Shown here in pieces: positions 28,001-34,956 of a stretch of 64,000 bases of DNA. A program made the translations under genes and the position numbers. The stretch's first letter is position 1; every line of letters starts with the position of its first letter. The stretch is taken from positions 310,001 through 374,000 of the forward strand of contig JALNWQ010000001.1 in assembly GCA_023230855.1 (NCBI GenBank), written 5' to 3'. The notes beneath the pieces are model-generated. The model was not told the DNA's origin. It did not search any database and saw only the letters and a list, made by a program, of their open reading frames with translations. This DNA comes from Solirubrobacteraceae bacterium (GTDB taxonomy: Bacteria; Actinomycetota; Thermoleophilia; Solirubrobacterales; Solirubrobacteraceae).

Positions 28001-28037
28001 GTGCTGAAGCCGATCCACCGTGCACCGTACGCAACAC
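25023..28037 (-). CDS. large ATP-binding LuxR-family regulator (second LAL protein)
   Basis: The 1004-residue protein has Walker A EGPAGIGKTALL (about 52-63), Walker B LVVDDLQW, a helical middle and the C-terminal LuxR HTH LTPQERRVTHLAAEGCGNREIAEAMFLTRRTV, ending KLGISARED. An Ala/Thr/Pro/Asp-rich insert of about 45 residues (about 239-283) interrupts the ATPase region and looks like an expanded low-complexity tract. The GTG at 28037 lies 7 nt after TATCCT (complement of 28045-28050), supporting this start and a leaderless mRNA. It is similar in layout to the regulator at 4.6-7.6 kb; the signal and targets are unknown. Confidence 0.85.
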   Translation of the reverse strand: MLRTVHGGSASAPSGGGGGSGLPLLERDVECRSLRDALDAAIDGRGSVVLVEGPAGIGKTALLRDLADAAATDGRPTVGRARGAELERDFALGVVLQLLGPTVEELRRDGPEAFEGAAGLALPLFLHGHPAPDDGGIFPLLHGLHWLCATIADRSPLVLVVDDLQWVDAPSRRFLAYLAERVDDLGLLLVVGHRTGEPDDGREPPAAGLLATTGATTVRPAPLSQQGVRRLAATRLRGTVVADADPGAADVGPTPTRPTPTAADPVTADATPVAADAATADVASIATLADPIWRRSGGNPLFAVELLREAAATDEQDADGRDPGEPTVGATPETVARLARRRLAALDGAVRPVARAAATLGDATTVAELAAVTGRPALDVLAALDALATVELLDAAPRMGFVHPVVREAVLDDMPHAERARLNLEAARHLHPDHPVRAATHLLAAASLGPIDESWVAPTLLRAAEAARSRGGPDEATGYLRRGLDEPTSASVERDLRTMLGIVLDQARDPEGIDQLAAAHALADDPVTAAHVAIRRADALFHLARLPECAAVCRAAIDTLDAGDPAQAELALVLEGHALNAEALVGENRDRPEALADRVAAAETPGQRAVLTHLAADRAATGERPAVDVATLARRAAGDGALLRDVGPASPLFVYAGTAMAWAGDWDAVRTHADAGITAARDRGSLVGLAYATSLRAGACVYVGDIPQAEADAALVLDELAEADPMCFAISLGWAIEAALERGDTSRVRETLERCFLHGPLPDLGTIDHLLMARARLWHADGDPDRALADLDEVGRRAVRSRYLNPASRPHRSLAAAIHAERGDHATALRLVEDELEAARRPGAPRAIGIALRARGVLRDGADGIADLRDAVRVLKGSGARLEYARALVDLGGRAADAPVTERRDLLRRGMDLAHRCGSRVLVDRALRELRATGARPRRPLVHGADALTPQERRVTHLAAEGCGNREIAEAMFLTRRTVELHLTNAYRKLGISAREDLTRELRR

Positions 28038-28091
28038 GGCCCGCAGGATACGCCCGACGAGCGCCGCAGCGCCATGTTCGAATCGGTGCCG

Positions 28092-29105
28092 CTAGGACGA
28101 TCGGCCGGACGAGGCGTCGTCGGCCGGCGGCTCGAACGCCGAGTCCAGTCGCCAGCGCCCGTCCTCCCACACCAGGTCGTAGACGAGATCCTTGGCGGGC
28201 CGGTCGCGCGTGGTGGCGAACCGTACGTTCGCGCTGGCGATGACCGTGTCGACGCCCGTGATGCCCCGCACGCCGGCGGTCTCGACGAAGGTCACGGTCG
28301 CCCCGTCGGCCCGGAGGCCCCGCAGCACCTGCAGGCACGATCGGCGGCTGCCGGAGAGGTTGCTGCGCAGGAACGCCGACGTCACGTCGCCGGTGCACGA
28401 GCGCTCCGGATCGCGGCCCAGCAGCACCCGCTCGGTCGTGGCGCGCACCGCGGCCGCCATCGACGCCGACGGACGGCGACTGCACGGGCCCAGGCCGAGC
28501 TCGGCGGCCGACGCGAGCAGGGCGTCGCCCCGGTCCAGGTGCGCCCGCACGGTCGGGCGCCACGCCGTCTCGTCACCGGCGGCCGACGCCCTTGCGGACG
28601 CCTCGAACGCGTCCGCGTACGCGGTGGCCGCGCCGACGAAGGCGGCGAACCGATCGCGCAGCTCGGGCGGTGGGCGCAGGGCCCGCAGGCGGTCGGCCTG
28701 CGCACGGACGGCCTGGGCCCGGCGTGCGTCGACCGGTGCCCGATCGGCGAACGTCGACGGCGTGCCGAGTTGCCTCGTCAGCGTGCGCACGTCGCGGGCG
28801 TGGCGGACGCAGACCACGTCGACCTCGGCGAGGAACCGCGACGACGGCCCGGACCGTGTGGGGGCCGGGCCGGGCGCGGGCGCGGTCGTCGTCATCGGCG
28901 GTGCGGCAGGCCCGGACGGGGTCGTCGTGCCCCCGGTGGCGGTCGTCGTCGCCCCGGCCGCGGCGCCGTCGCCGTCCCCGGGGTCGTCCCCACCGCAGCC
29001 GGCGAGCGCGAGCGCGACGATCGCGGCCGCCGTCGGGACCGCCCGGAAGGCCCTGATGGGACGCCGCGGCCGGGTGGCCGAGGCGTGGGATCGCGGCAGG
29101 CGCAC
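28092..29105 (-). CDS. putative lipoprotein of unknown function
   Basis: This 337-residue protein has an Arg-rich start, a hydrophobic segment and a lipobox (ALALAGC), then a Thr/Pro/Gly-rich tether. Two regions follow. One is helical (about 100-215) with two cysteines. The other is about 110 residues long and resembles NTF2-like or SnoaL-type folds (SASMAAAVRATTERVLL to LVWEDGRWRLDSAFEP), a resemblance I infer from pattern only. It is probably exported and membrane anchored. I chose the GTG before RLPRSHAS. A CCTACGGAG box faces the gene about 66 bp upstream. Confidence 0.6.
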   Translation of the reverse strand: MRLPRSHASATRPRRPIRAFRAVPTAAAIVALALAGCGGDDPGDGDGAAAGATTTATGGTTTPSGPAAPPMTTTAPAPGPAPTRSGPSSRFLAEVDVVCVRHARDVRTLTRQLGTPSTFADRAPVDARRAQAVRAQADRLRALRPPPELRDRFAAFVGAATAYADAFEASARASAAGDETAWRPTVRAHLDRGDALLASAAELGLGPCSRRPSASMAAAVRATTERVLLGRDPERSCTGDVTSAFLRSNLSGSRRSCLQVLRGLRADGATVTFVETAGVRGITGVDTVIASANVRFATTRDRPAKDLVYDLVWEDGRWRLDSAFEPPADDASSGRSS

Positions 29106-29209
29106 GGCGCGAGCATGACGGTGGCATGGGATCCTCGCCACCCGTGGCCTCCGCAGGATTCGGTCGCCGGCTCCGTAGGGTCGGGAAGCTGCGGACCCGC
29201 CGCCGAACA

Positions 29210-29264
29210 CCTACGGACCCCGCGTCTTGTCGCGATCGCGGTGCCGGGGCATGGTGGCCGGGTG
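29210..29264 (+). promoter_or_regulatory. shared leader, copy 1 (CCTACGGA and CTTGTCGCG boxes)
   Basis: This 55-bp stretch ending in the GTG start matches, without gaps, the stretch 30024-30078 upstream of the next gene. About 37 of 55 positions agree. The best parts are CCTACGGA, CTTGTCGCG eight bases later and GGTGGC before the start. A related CCTACGGAG faces the opposite way at 29171-29179. It is probably a promoter type or regulator site common to these exported-protein genes. Confidence 0.5.
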
Positions 29265-29864
29265 CGCCACTCATACACCCGCCGGCTTGCCGGTCCGCTT
29301 CCGCGATCGACGACCTGCGTGCTGCTCGTGACCGTGCTCGCCGGCTGCGGTGCCGAGGTGAGCATCGGGGAGCGCCGGGCCCGCCAGGTCTCCGGGGCCG
29401 ACGTCGCGCGGGCGATCACGGCGAAGTACGACGAGCAGGAGCGGACCGCGAGCGGCGCCACGCTCACCCGGCTCACCTGTCAGGAGGCCGAGGGCCGGGT
29501 CGACGCGACGATCTCGTGCACCGGCCGAAACTCTCGCGAGGTCGACCTCGCGATCGGCGGCACGGTCACCACCGTCGGCGACGACGGCCTGGACTATCGC
29601 TGGCGGATCGAGCGGGCGTACGCCCCCGGGGTCGGCTACGCCCGCGGTGCGCGCCGAATCATCGAGCGGCGCGCCGGCGCCCCGGTCCTCGACGTGCGGT
29701 GCCCGGACCGGGTCGAGGTCCGCGTCGGGTCGACCGTCACCTGCGTGGTCCGGGTGACCCGCACCAGCATCGCCGCGGCGCGGCTCACGTTGACCGACCT
29801 GGACGGGGCGTTCCGGCTGAGTGTCACGCGGCCGCGCTCGGTCGGGGTCGCCACCACGCCATGA
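29262..29864 (+). CDS. DUF4333-like lipoprotein, two tandem domains
   Basis: The 200-residue lipoprotein has its lipobox VLAGC at C29. Two repeats of a small domain follow (about 40-120 and 125-195). Each has a VTC- or RLTC-type Cys pair and ends in a beta hairpin, as in DUF4333 of actinobacteria. Its function is unknown and it would sit on the outer face of the membrane. The GTG start lies at the end of a 55-bp leader that is shared with the next plus-strand gene. Confidence 0.65.
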   Translation: MRHSYTRRLAGPLPRSTTCVLLVTVLAGCGAEVSIGERRARQVSGADVARAITAKYDEQERTASGATLTRLTCQEAEGRVDATISCTGRNSREVDLAIGGTVTTVGDDGLDYRWRIERAYAPGVGYARGARRIIERRAGAPVLDVRCPDRVEVRVGSTVTCVVRVTRTSIAAARLTLTDLDGAFRLSVTRPRSVGVATTP

Positions 29865-30023
29865 CCCCGGCGGGCGGGGACGGTCCCGGGCGGGTCGGTC
29901 CGCGACCTCCCCGGTGCCGTCCGGCAGGGCCGCGGCCAGGTCGGTGGACAGCGGGGCGGCGGAGACGGACGAGCCGGGCACGCCGGCGTCGTCGGCGGGT
30001 GCCTACGGAGGTGCGTACGAAAG

Positions 30024-30078
30024 CCTACGGAGCGCGGAGCTTGTCGCGTCGCCGCTCGTCCGGCACGGTGGCGTGGTG
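30024..30078 (+). promoter_or_regulatory. shared leader, copy 2 (CCTACGGA and CTTGTCGCG boxes)
   Basis: This is the counterpart of 29210-29264, with an additional CCTACGGA at 30002-30009, 22 bp before the first base of this copy. The alignment fixes the start codon of the downstream gene at the GTG of 30076 rather than the GTG of 30073. Confidence 0.5.
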
Positions 30079-32178
30079 CTTCGTCCACCGGCGTTCCTGC
30101 TCGTCACCCTGGCCGTCCTGGCGGTCGTCGGCGTCCCATCGTCGGCGACCGCGGCCGGCTGGGTCCCCGGACCGTCGCAGCTCGTCCCGCCGACGACGAC
30201 GGTCATCGACGACCTGCGGGTGGCGCACGCCCCGGACGGGCGCGCCGTGGTCGTGTGGCGGCAGCTCGACGCCGTTCCTTCCGTGCAGCGGGTGGTCGTG
30301 AGGCTCGTCGGCGTGGACGGCGAGTTGGGCCCGGTGCGGTTCGTCTCGCCCGACGCGAGTGCGGTGAGCAACGACTCGCCGCGCGTGGCGGTCGGCCCGG
30401 ATGGCACGGCGATCGTCGTCTGGAAGCGGGACCTGGTCGAGGGGGTGCGGATCGCCCCCGACGGCACGATCGGACCGGTCCGCGCGCTGTCCGTCCCCGC
30501 GCGCAACGCGACCCTGCCGCGCGTGGCGATCGGGCCGGACGGCGCAGCGTACGTCGCCTGGTCGAGCGTCCCCGTCCCGATGCTGCCCGGCGGCGACCAC
30601 CGCCGGGCCGAGGTCGTGCGCCTGGACCCCGGGGCGTGGCCCGCGGGGGCGCCCGCCCCGCCGCAGTGGGCGGTGTCGTCCGACGGCGAGCTCGTCGACG
30701 ACGTCGACGTGGTGGTCACCCCGGACGGGAACGCGACCGTCGCCTGGCGCTACCGCTACGACGCGACCCCACTCTTCCGGATCGAGGCGCGCCGCGTGGG
30801 CCCCGGCGGGCCGGTGGGCGCGGTGGCCGCCCTGTCGGCCAACGGCGACAACAGCCACGGACCGACCCTGCTCGCCGGGGCGGACAACCGGACGACCGTG
30901 GCCTGGCGGCACACGGTGGCGGGCGTCTCGCGGAGCATCCGGGCGGCGCGGGTCGACGCCGCCGGCGTCGCCGGGCCGGCGGTCGAGGTCGAGCCGAGCC
31001 TGTCGCAGCAGCTGATCGCGGGCCTCGCCCCCGGTGCGGGCGGGGCGACGGCCGTCGTGACGAGCGGGGGCGTCCCCGGGCGGGTCGTCGTGCGTCGCCT
31101 CGACGCGGCCGGTGCGCTGCACCCGGCCGCGGGCGCGGATCCCACGGTGGTCTCGACGCCGGGCGCGGCGACGGCCGACGCGGTCGTCGCGTCGACCCCC
31201 GGTGGGTCGGCGACCGTCGCGTGGCGGCACACGAGCGGGGACGTCGGCGCGTACGGCGCCCGGATCGCGCCCGACGGCGCCGTCGGGCCGGTGACGCTGC
31301 TCTCCGAGCCCGGCGCGATCACCGGCGACCAGGTGGTGGCGGCGGCACCGGACGGCAGCGCGACCGTGGCCTGGATCGGGACGTCCGGAGCCGACCTCAC
31401 CGTCGACGGCGCGCACTTCGACGCCACCGCGCCCCGGGTCGCCATCGCCGCCCCGGCGACGGCGACCGTCGGCGTCCCGGTGTCGCTGACGGTGACCGCG
31501 GGGGACCGCTCGACCCCGCTCGTCCGCGCGTGGAGCCTGGGCGACGGCACGACCGCCGGCGACGTCGGCGAGGTCACGCACACGTTCGCGACCGCCGGGA
31601 CGCGCACCGTGTCGGTGACGGTCACCGACGCCCGCGGCAACGCGCGCGTCGCGACCCGCGCGATCACCGTGCGCGACCCCGCCGTGATCGTGCCGCCGGT
31701 GACCGGGCCGACGACGCCGGTCACCGGCGGCGATCCGCCCCCGACGACGAAGCCGGGCACGGCCACCGGCCGACCCGCGCTCCGCGCGCTGCGGGTGTCG
31801 CCCCGGACCGCCCGCCGGTCCGGGCGGGCGTCCCGCACGACCCGCCGCCTGCGGGTGCGGTTCGTCACCGACCGCGCCGGCGTCGCCCGGGTGACCTTCC
31901 GCCGCCGCACCGTCGGTCGCCGGTCGGGCACGCGGTGCGTCGCCTCGACCCGCAAGCTGGTCCGTCGCGGCGCCCGCCGCTGCGTGCGGTGGACGTCCCG
32001 CGGGACGGTCGTCCGGCGCGTCGCCGCCGGCCGGTCGACGGTCACCGTCACCCGGCTGCGGGTCGGTCGTCGCACGCTCCCGGCCGGTCGCTACCGCGTC
32101 GCCGTGCGGGTGACCGACGCCCGCGGCATCCGCTCGGCCGAGCGGATCGCGGGCCTGCGGGTGCGGGCGCGGCGGTGA
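30076..32178 (+). CDS. secreted protein with repeated sheet motifs, PKD domain and cationic C-terminus
   Basis: The 700-residue exported protein has a signal peptide ending SSATAA. At least six repeats of about 45-65 residues follow, each with a P-D-G-x-A-x-V-x-W core (e.g. VGPDGTAIVVWKR, VTPDGNATVAWRY, AAPDGSATVAWIG), suggesting a beta-propeller-like fold. A PKD domain follows (about 455-535, with WSLGDGTTAGDVGEVTHTF). The last 130 residues are extremely Arg-rich with paired cysteines. It is probably a surface-bound binding protein. The ligand is unknown and no catalytic motif is seen. Confidence 0.7.
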   Translation: MLRPPAFLLVTLAVLAVVGVPSSATAAGWVPGPSQLVPPTTTVIDDLRVAHAPDGRAVVVWRQLDAVPSVQRVVVRLVGVDGELGPVRFVSPDASAVSNDSPRVAVGPDGTAIVVWKRDLVEGVRIAPDGTIGPVRALSVPARNATLPRVAIGPDGAAYVAWSSVPVPMLPGGDHRRAEVVRLDPGAWPAGAPAPPQWAVSSDGELVDDVDVVVTPDGNATVAWRYRYDATPLFRIEARRVGPGGPVGAVAALSANGDNSHGPTLLAGADNRTTVAWRHTVAGVSRSIRAARVDAAGVAGPAVEVEPSLSQQLIAGLAPGAGGATAVVTSGGVPGRVVVRRLDAAGALHPAAGADPTVVSTPGAATADAVVASTPGGSATVAWRHTSGDVGAYGARIAPDGAVGPVTLLSEPGAITGDQVVAAAPDGSATVAWIGTSGADLTVDGAHFDATAPRVAIAAPATATVGVPVSLTVTAGDRSTPLVRAWSLGDGTTAGDVGEVTHTFATAGTRTVSVTVTDARGNARVATRAITVRDPAVIVPPVTGPTTPVTGGDPPPTTKPGTATGRPALRALRVSPRTARRSGRASRTTRRLRVRFVTDRAGVARVTFRRRTVGRRSGTRCVASTRKLVRRGARRCVRWTSRGTVVRRVAAGRSTVTVTRLRVGRRTLPAGRYRVAVRVTDARGIRSAERIAGLRVRARR

Positions 32179-32324
32179 GCGCCGGACCGCGCGCCCGCGT
32201 CGTCCGCGGTCGATCAGCCGCCGACCGGCGCCCTCCGGTCACGGCGGGGGCGGCCCACCGCTGCCCCCGGCGTCGCGTCGACCACCCGGCGCGGCGCCGG
32301 CCACCGTCGGATTACGCTGCACGC

Positions 32325-33215
32325 ATGGCTTCACCGACGTCCCGTCTCGCCGTGCTCGCCCCGCTCGTCGTCGCGGGCGCACTGGCCCTGCCCGTGGCCG
32401 CATCCGCCGCGGGACCATCGACCGTCGACGATGCGGTGGGGGACCGCGCACCGGACCTCCCCGGCGTGTCCCCGACGGGACCCGCGGGCGACATCCGCCG
32501 GGCTCGCGTGACCGGGACGAAGGACCGGTGGATCCGGTTCGACGTCGACACGACGGCCGAGACCCCGGCGTCGTGGCTCTTCATCCATCTCAAGTCCGGC
32601 AAGGCCCGCTACCAGGTCCGCGGGTCGTCGGTGTACGCGGTGAAGTCGTTCGACGTCGAGGACGGGCGCGCGCGCCGGGTCGGTCCGGCCAAGGTCACCC
32701 GCGTGTCGCGCACCCGCACGCGGATCGAGCTGTCGCCGGCGTCGCTCGGCGGCCCGTCGACGCTGCGGTGGCGGGTCGACGCGCTGCGCGAGCTGCGCCT
32801 GCTTGACAGCGTCCCCGACGTCGACGCGGACGACGCCGAGGACGCGTTCGCGCGCTTCAGGATCCCGGGCGGCCGGATGCGCGTGACCGGACCCAGGCGA
32901 GTCAGGGCGGGCCGGTCGGTGCGGCTGCGGGCCACCGGGTTCCCCGCCCGGACGCGACTGGCGGTGCAGTTGCAGCCGAGCGCGCACCGGGACGGGAACG
33001 CGTTCGGCATCGCGATCCGCCCGCGGTTCAGGACCGACGCGAAGGGCCGGCGCACGATCCGGTTCACGATGCCGCGGCGGCACTACCGCTGCAGCCCGGG
33101 CGGGGACTGTCGGCGCGTCGCCTGGCGGCGTCGCGCGCGGGTGGACGTCAACGTCTGCACGTTCCCGTCGGCGGCACGGTCGCACTGCGTCCGCCGCGTC
33201 GTCCGCCTGCGCTGA
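32325..33215 (+). CDS. secreted cationic protein of unknown function
   Basis: This 296-residue protein has a signal peptide (residues 1-28, ending AASAA). A beta-rich region with DVDTTAETPASWLFIHLKS follows, then a C-terminal half very rich in Arg with four cysteines (e.g. HYRCSPGGDCRRVAWRRRAR). I do not recognise a family. The ATG is 6 nt after TACGCT (32313-32318), indicating a leaderless transcript independent of the gene before it. Net positive charge suggests attachment to acidic envelope polymers. Confidence 0.6.
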   Translation: MASPTSRLAVLAPLVVAGALALPVAASAAGPSTVDDAVGDRAPDLPGVSPTGPAGDIRRARVTGTKDRWIRFDVDTTAETPASWLFIHLKSGKARYQVRGSSVYAVKSFDVEDGRARRVGPAKVTRVSRTRTRIELSPASLGGPSTLRWRVDALRELRLLDSVPDVDADDAEDAFARFRIPGGRMRVTGPRRVRAGRSVRLRATGFPARTRLAVQLQPSAHRDGNAFGIAIRPRFRTDAKGRRTIRFTMPRRHYRCSPGGDCRRVAWRRRARVDVNVCTFPSAARSHCVRRVVRLR

Positions 33216-33292
33216 CGCTCGCCCCGGTCGCCCCGTGGCGACGGTCGCCCGGCGGAGGCGGTGGCGACCGTTGGACGGTCTACCCTGGGTCG

Positions 33293-34246
33293 ATGCAGGC
33301 GCCGCCCCACGCCCCGCGGCACGGCGCGCACGCCCTCCGGCGCCGGGGCGGCCGTGCGTGGAGGTCGACGGCCGGGGGCGCCCGTCGGGCGTGGACGGTG
33401 GCGTTGGCCGTGCTCGCGGGCGGCGGGGTCGCCGCGACCCCGGCGTCGGCCGTCATCGGCGGCGTCGCCGAGCGTCGCGACGACCGCCCGTGGGTCGTGC
33501 CGCTGGCCGGCGTGTGCACCGCGACGCTCATCGCGCCCGACCGACTGCTCACCGCCGGGCACTGCATCACCCACGTGCGGCCGGGGAGCACCGTCGTGCG
33601 GATCGGCGCGCCGCGCGTCGACCACCGGGTCGCCGCCGTCGCGCGGCATCCCCGGTTCGGCTACCTCACCGACGAGTTCCCCGCCGAGCCGGTGCGCGAC
33701 GTCGCCCTCGTCCGCCTGGCCGAGCCGGTCGTGGGGGTCACGCCGCTGCGTGTGTCCCGCGGCACGATCCGGGGCGGCAGCCGGGTGCGGACGTTCGGGT
33801 TCGGCACCGACGACGCCGACCGTCCCGGCCGGTTCGGGCGCCTGCGCGGGGGAGCGGTGCGGGTGCGGACCGTCGGGGCCTGCCGCCGGCTGCTCGACCG
33901 GGCCGAGCGCGGCCAGGGGCGGTTGTTCCGCGGCACGCTCATGCTCTGCACCCAGGGCGACCGTCGCGCCGCCGACGACGACCGGCCGCGCACGTCGGGC
34001 TGCCACGGCGACAGCGGCGCGCCGCTCCTGCGTCGCCGCGGCGACGGGTGGGTCGTCGTCGGGGTCGACTCGTGGGGCGTGGCCTGCGGGGCGCGCGACG
34101 GCGATCCCGAGGTCTACGTCCGGATCGCGCGCGAGGCGGACTGGGCGACGTCCGCCGAGCCGGGCTGGTCGACCGTGCCGATCCGGGCCGGTCTCGAGGC
34201 GTGGGCCGGGGGCGGATCGGCCGTCCAGGCTAGGGTGGGTGGGTGA
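33293..34246 (+). CDS. secreted trypsin-like serine protease (S1)
   Basis: This 317-residue protease has the S1 triad H90 (LTAGHC), D136 (RDVALVRL) and S241 (CHGDSGAPL). The N-terminal export signal ends ASA at residue 53, directly followed by VIGG. In trypsins the new N-terminus IVGG or VIGG activates the enzyme, so signal cleavage alone could yield active protease without a propeptide. TACCCT (33281-33286) lies 6 nt before the ATG, pointing to a leaderless mRNA. The stop overlaps the marR start by 3 nt, although marR appears to have its own -10 within this gene's end. Confidence 0.88.
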   Translation: MQAPPHAPRHGAHALRRRGGRAWRSTAGGARRAWTVALAVLAGGGVAATPASAVIGGVAERRDDRPWVVPLAGVCTATLIAPDRLLTAGHCITHVRPGSTVVRIGAPRVDHRVAAVARHPRFGYLTDEFPAEPVRDVALVRLAEPVVGVTPLRVSRGTIRGGSRVRTFGFGTDDADRPGRFGRLRGGAVRVRTVGACRRLLDRAERGQGRLFRGTLMLCTQGDRRAADDDRPRTSGCHGDSGAPLLRRRGDGWVVVGVDSWGVACGARDGDPEVYVRIAREADWATSAEPGWSTVPIRAGLEAWAGGGSAVQARVGG

Positions 34247-34689
34247 CCGCCGCGACACCCGAGGAGACCGCCGTCAGGCTCCGCCTGGCCCTGACGCGGG
34301 TGGCGCGGCGGCTCCGGCAGAACGCCCGCGGCGGCCTCGGGCCCTCGCAGGCGTCGGCGCTGGCGACGATCGCCGCCCACGGCCCGCTGACCCCCAGCCG
34401 GGTCGCGGAGCGCGAGGGCATCAAGCGCCCCACCGTCACCCGGATCGTCGCGGCGCTCGAGGAGATCAGGTTCGTCGTCCGCGAGCCCGATCCCGCCGAC
34501 CGTCGCTCCTGCCTCGTCGACGTGAGCGTCGAGGGGCGTGCGTACCTCGACGAGGTCCGCTCCCGCAAGGACGCCTACGTCCGTCGCTGGCTCGAGACGC
34601 TCGACGAGGAGGACCGCGAGGTCATGCATCGCGCGGCGCTCATCCTCACCCGGTTGACCGAGACGGCCCCGCCCGATCCGGACGCCTAG
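34243..34689 (+). CDS. MarR-family transcriptional regulator
   Basis: The 148-residue winged-helix protein has the MarR core QASALATIAAHGPLTPSRVAE, recognition helix KRPTVTRIVAALE and wing DRRSCLVDVS. MarR proteins repress efflux or stress genes until a phenolic or drug-like ligand binds. The next plus-strand gene is an MFS exporter, its likely target. The GTG start is 6 nt after TAGGGT (34231-34236), so it is probably leaderless and can be expressed apart from the protease. Confidence 0.88.
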   Translation: MTAATPEETAVRLRLALTRVARRLRQNARGGLGPSQASALATIAAHGPLTPSRVAEREGIKRPTVTRIVAALEEIRFVVREPDPADRRSCLVDVSVEGRAYLDEVRSRKDAYVRRWLETLDEEDREVMHRAALILTRLTETAPPDPDA

Positions 34690-34781
34690 TGTCGGCCCGG
34701 AGGGCCCGGCCACGACGCGGGCCCGCGACCGCCACGGAGGGACCGGGCCCGGGGTGGCCGTGGATCCGCGGCGGATCGTTT

Positions 34782-34796
34782 GCTAGAATAATTAGC
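34782..34796. promoter_or_regulatory. AT-rich imperfect palindrome, probable MarR operator
   Basis: GCTAGAATAATTAGC is one of very few AT-rich runs in the window and has inverted GCTA/TAGC ends. It lies in the 267-bp gap between marR and the MFS gene, 161 bp before the latter. MarR proteins commonly bind short AT-rich inverted repeats. TAGAAT within it could also be a -10. The rest of the gap is GC-rich with several short inverted repeats and no gene. Confidence 0.45.
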
Positions 34797-34956
34797 TGCG
34801 CGTATGACCCGTCCGGTCGACGGTCGCCGCCCCTGACGCGACCGTCGCGTCGCCCCCGGTGCGGCCGACGCCCGAGAGGCGCCGCCCACGTGACGGCCGG
34901 ATCGCGCTCCCCGCCCCACCGACGAGAGGCCCGCCCTGACGCTCCGACCTGCCGCC

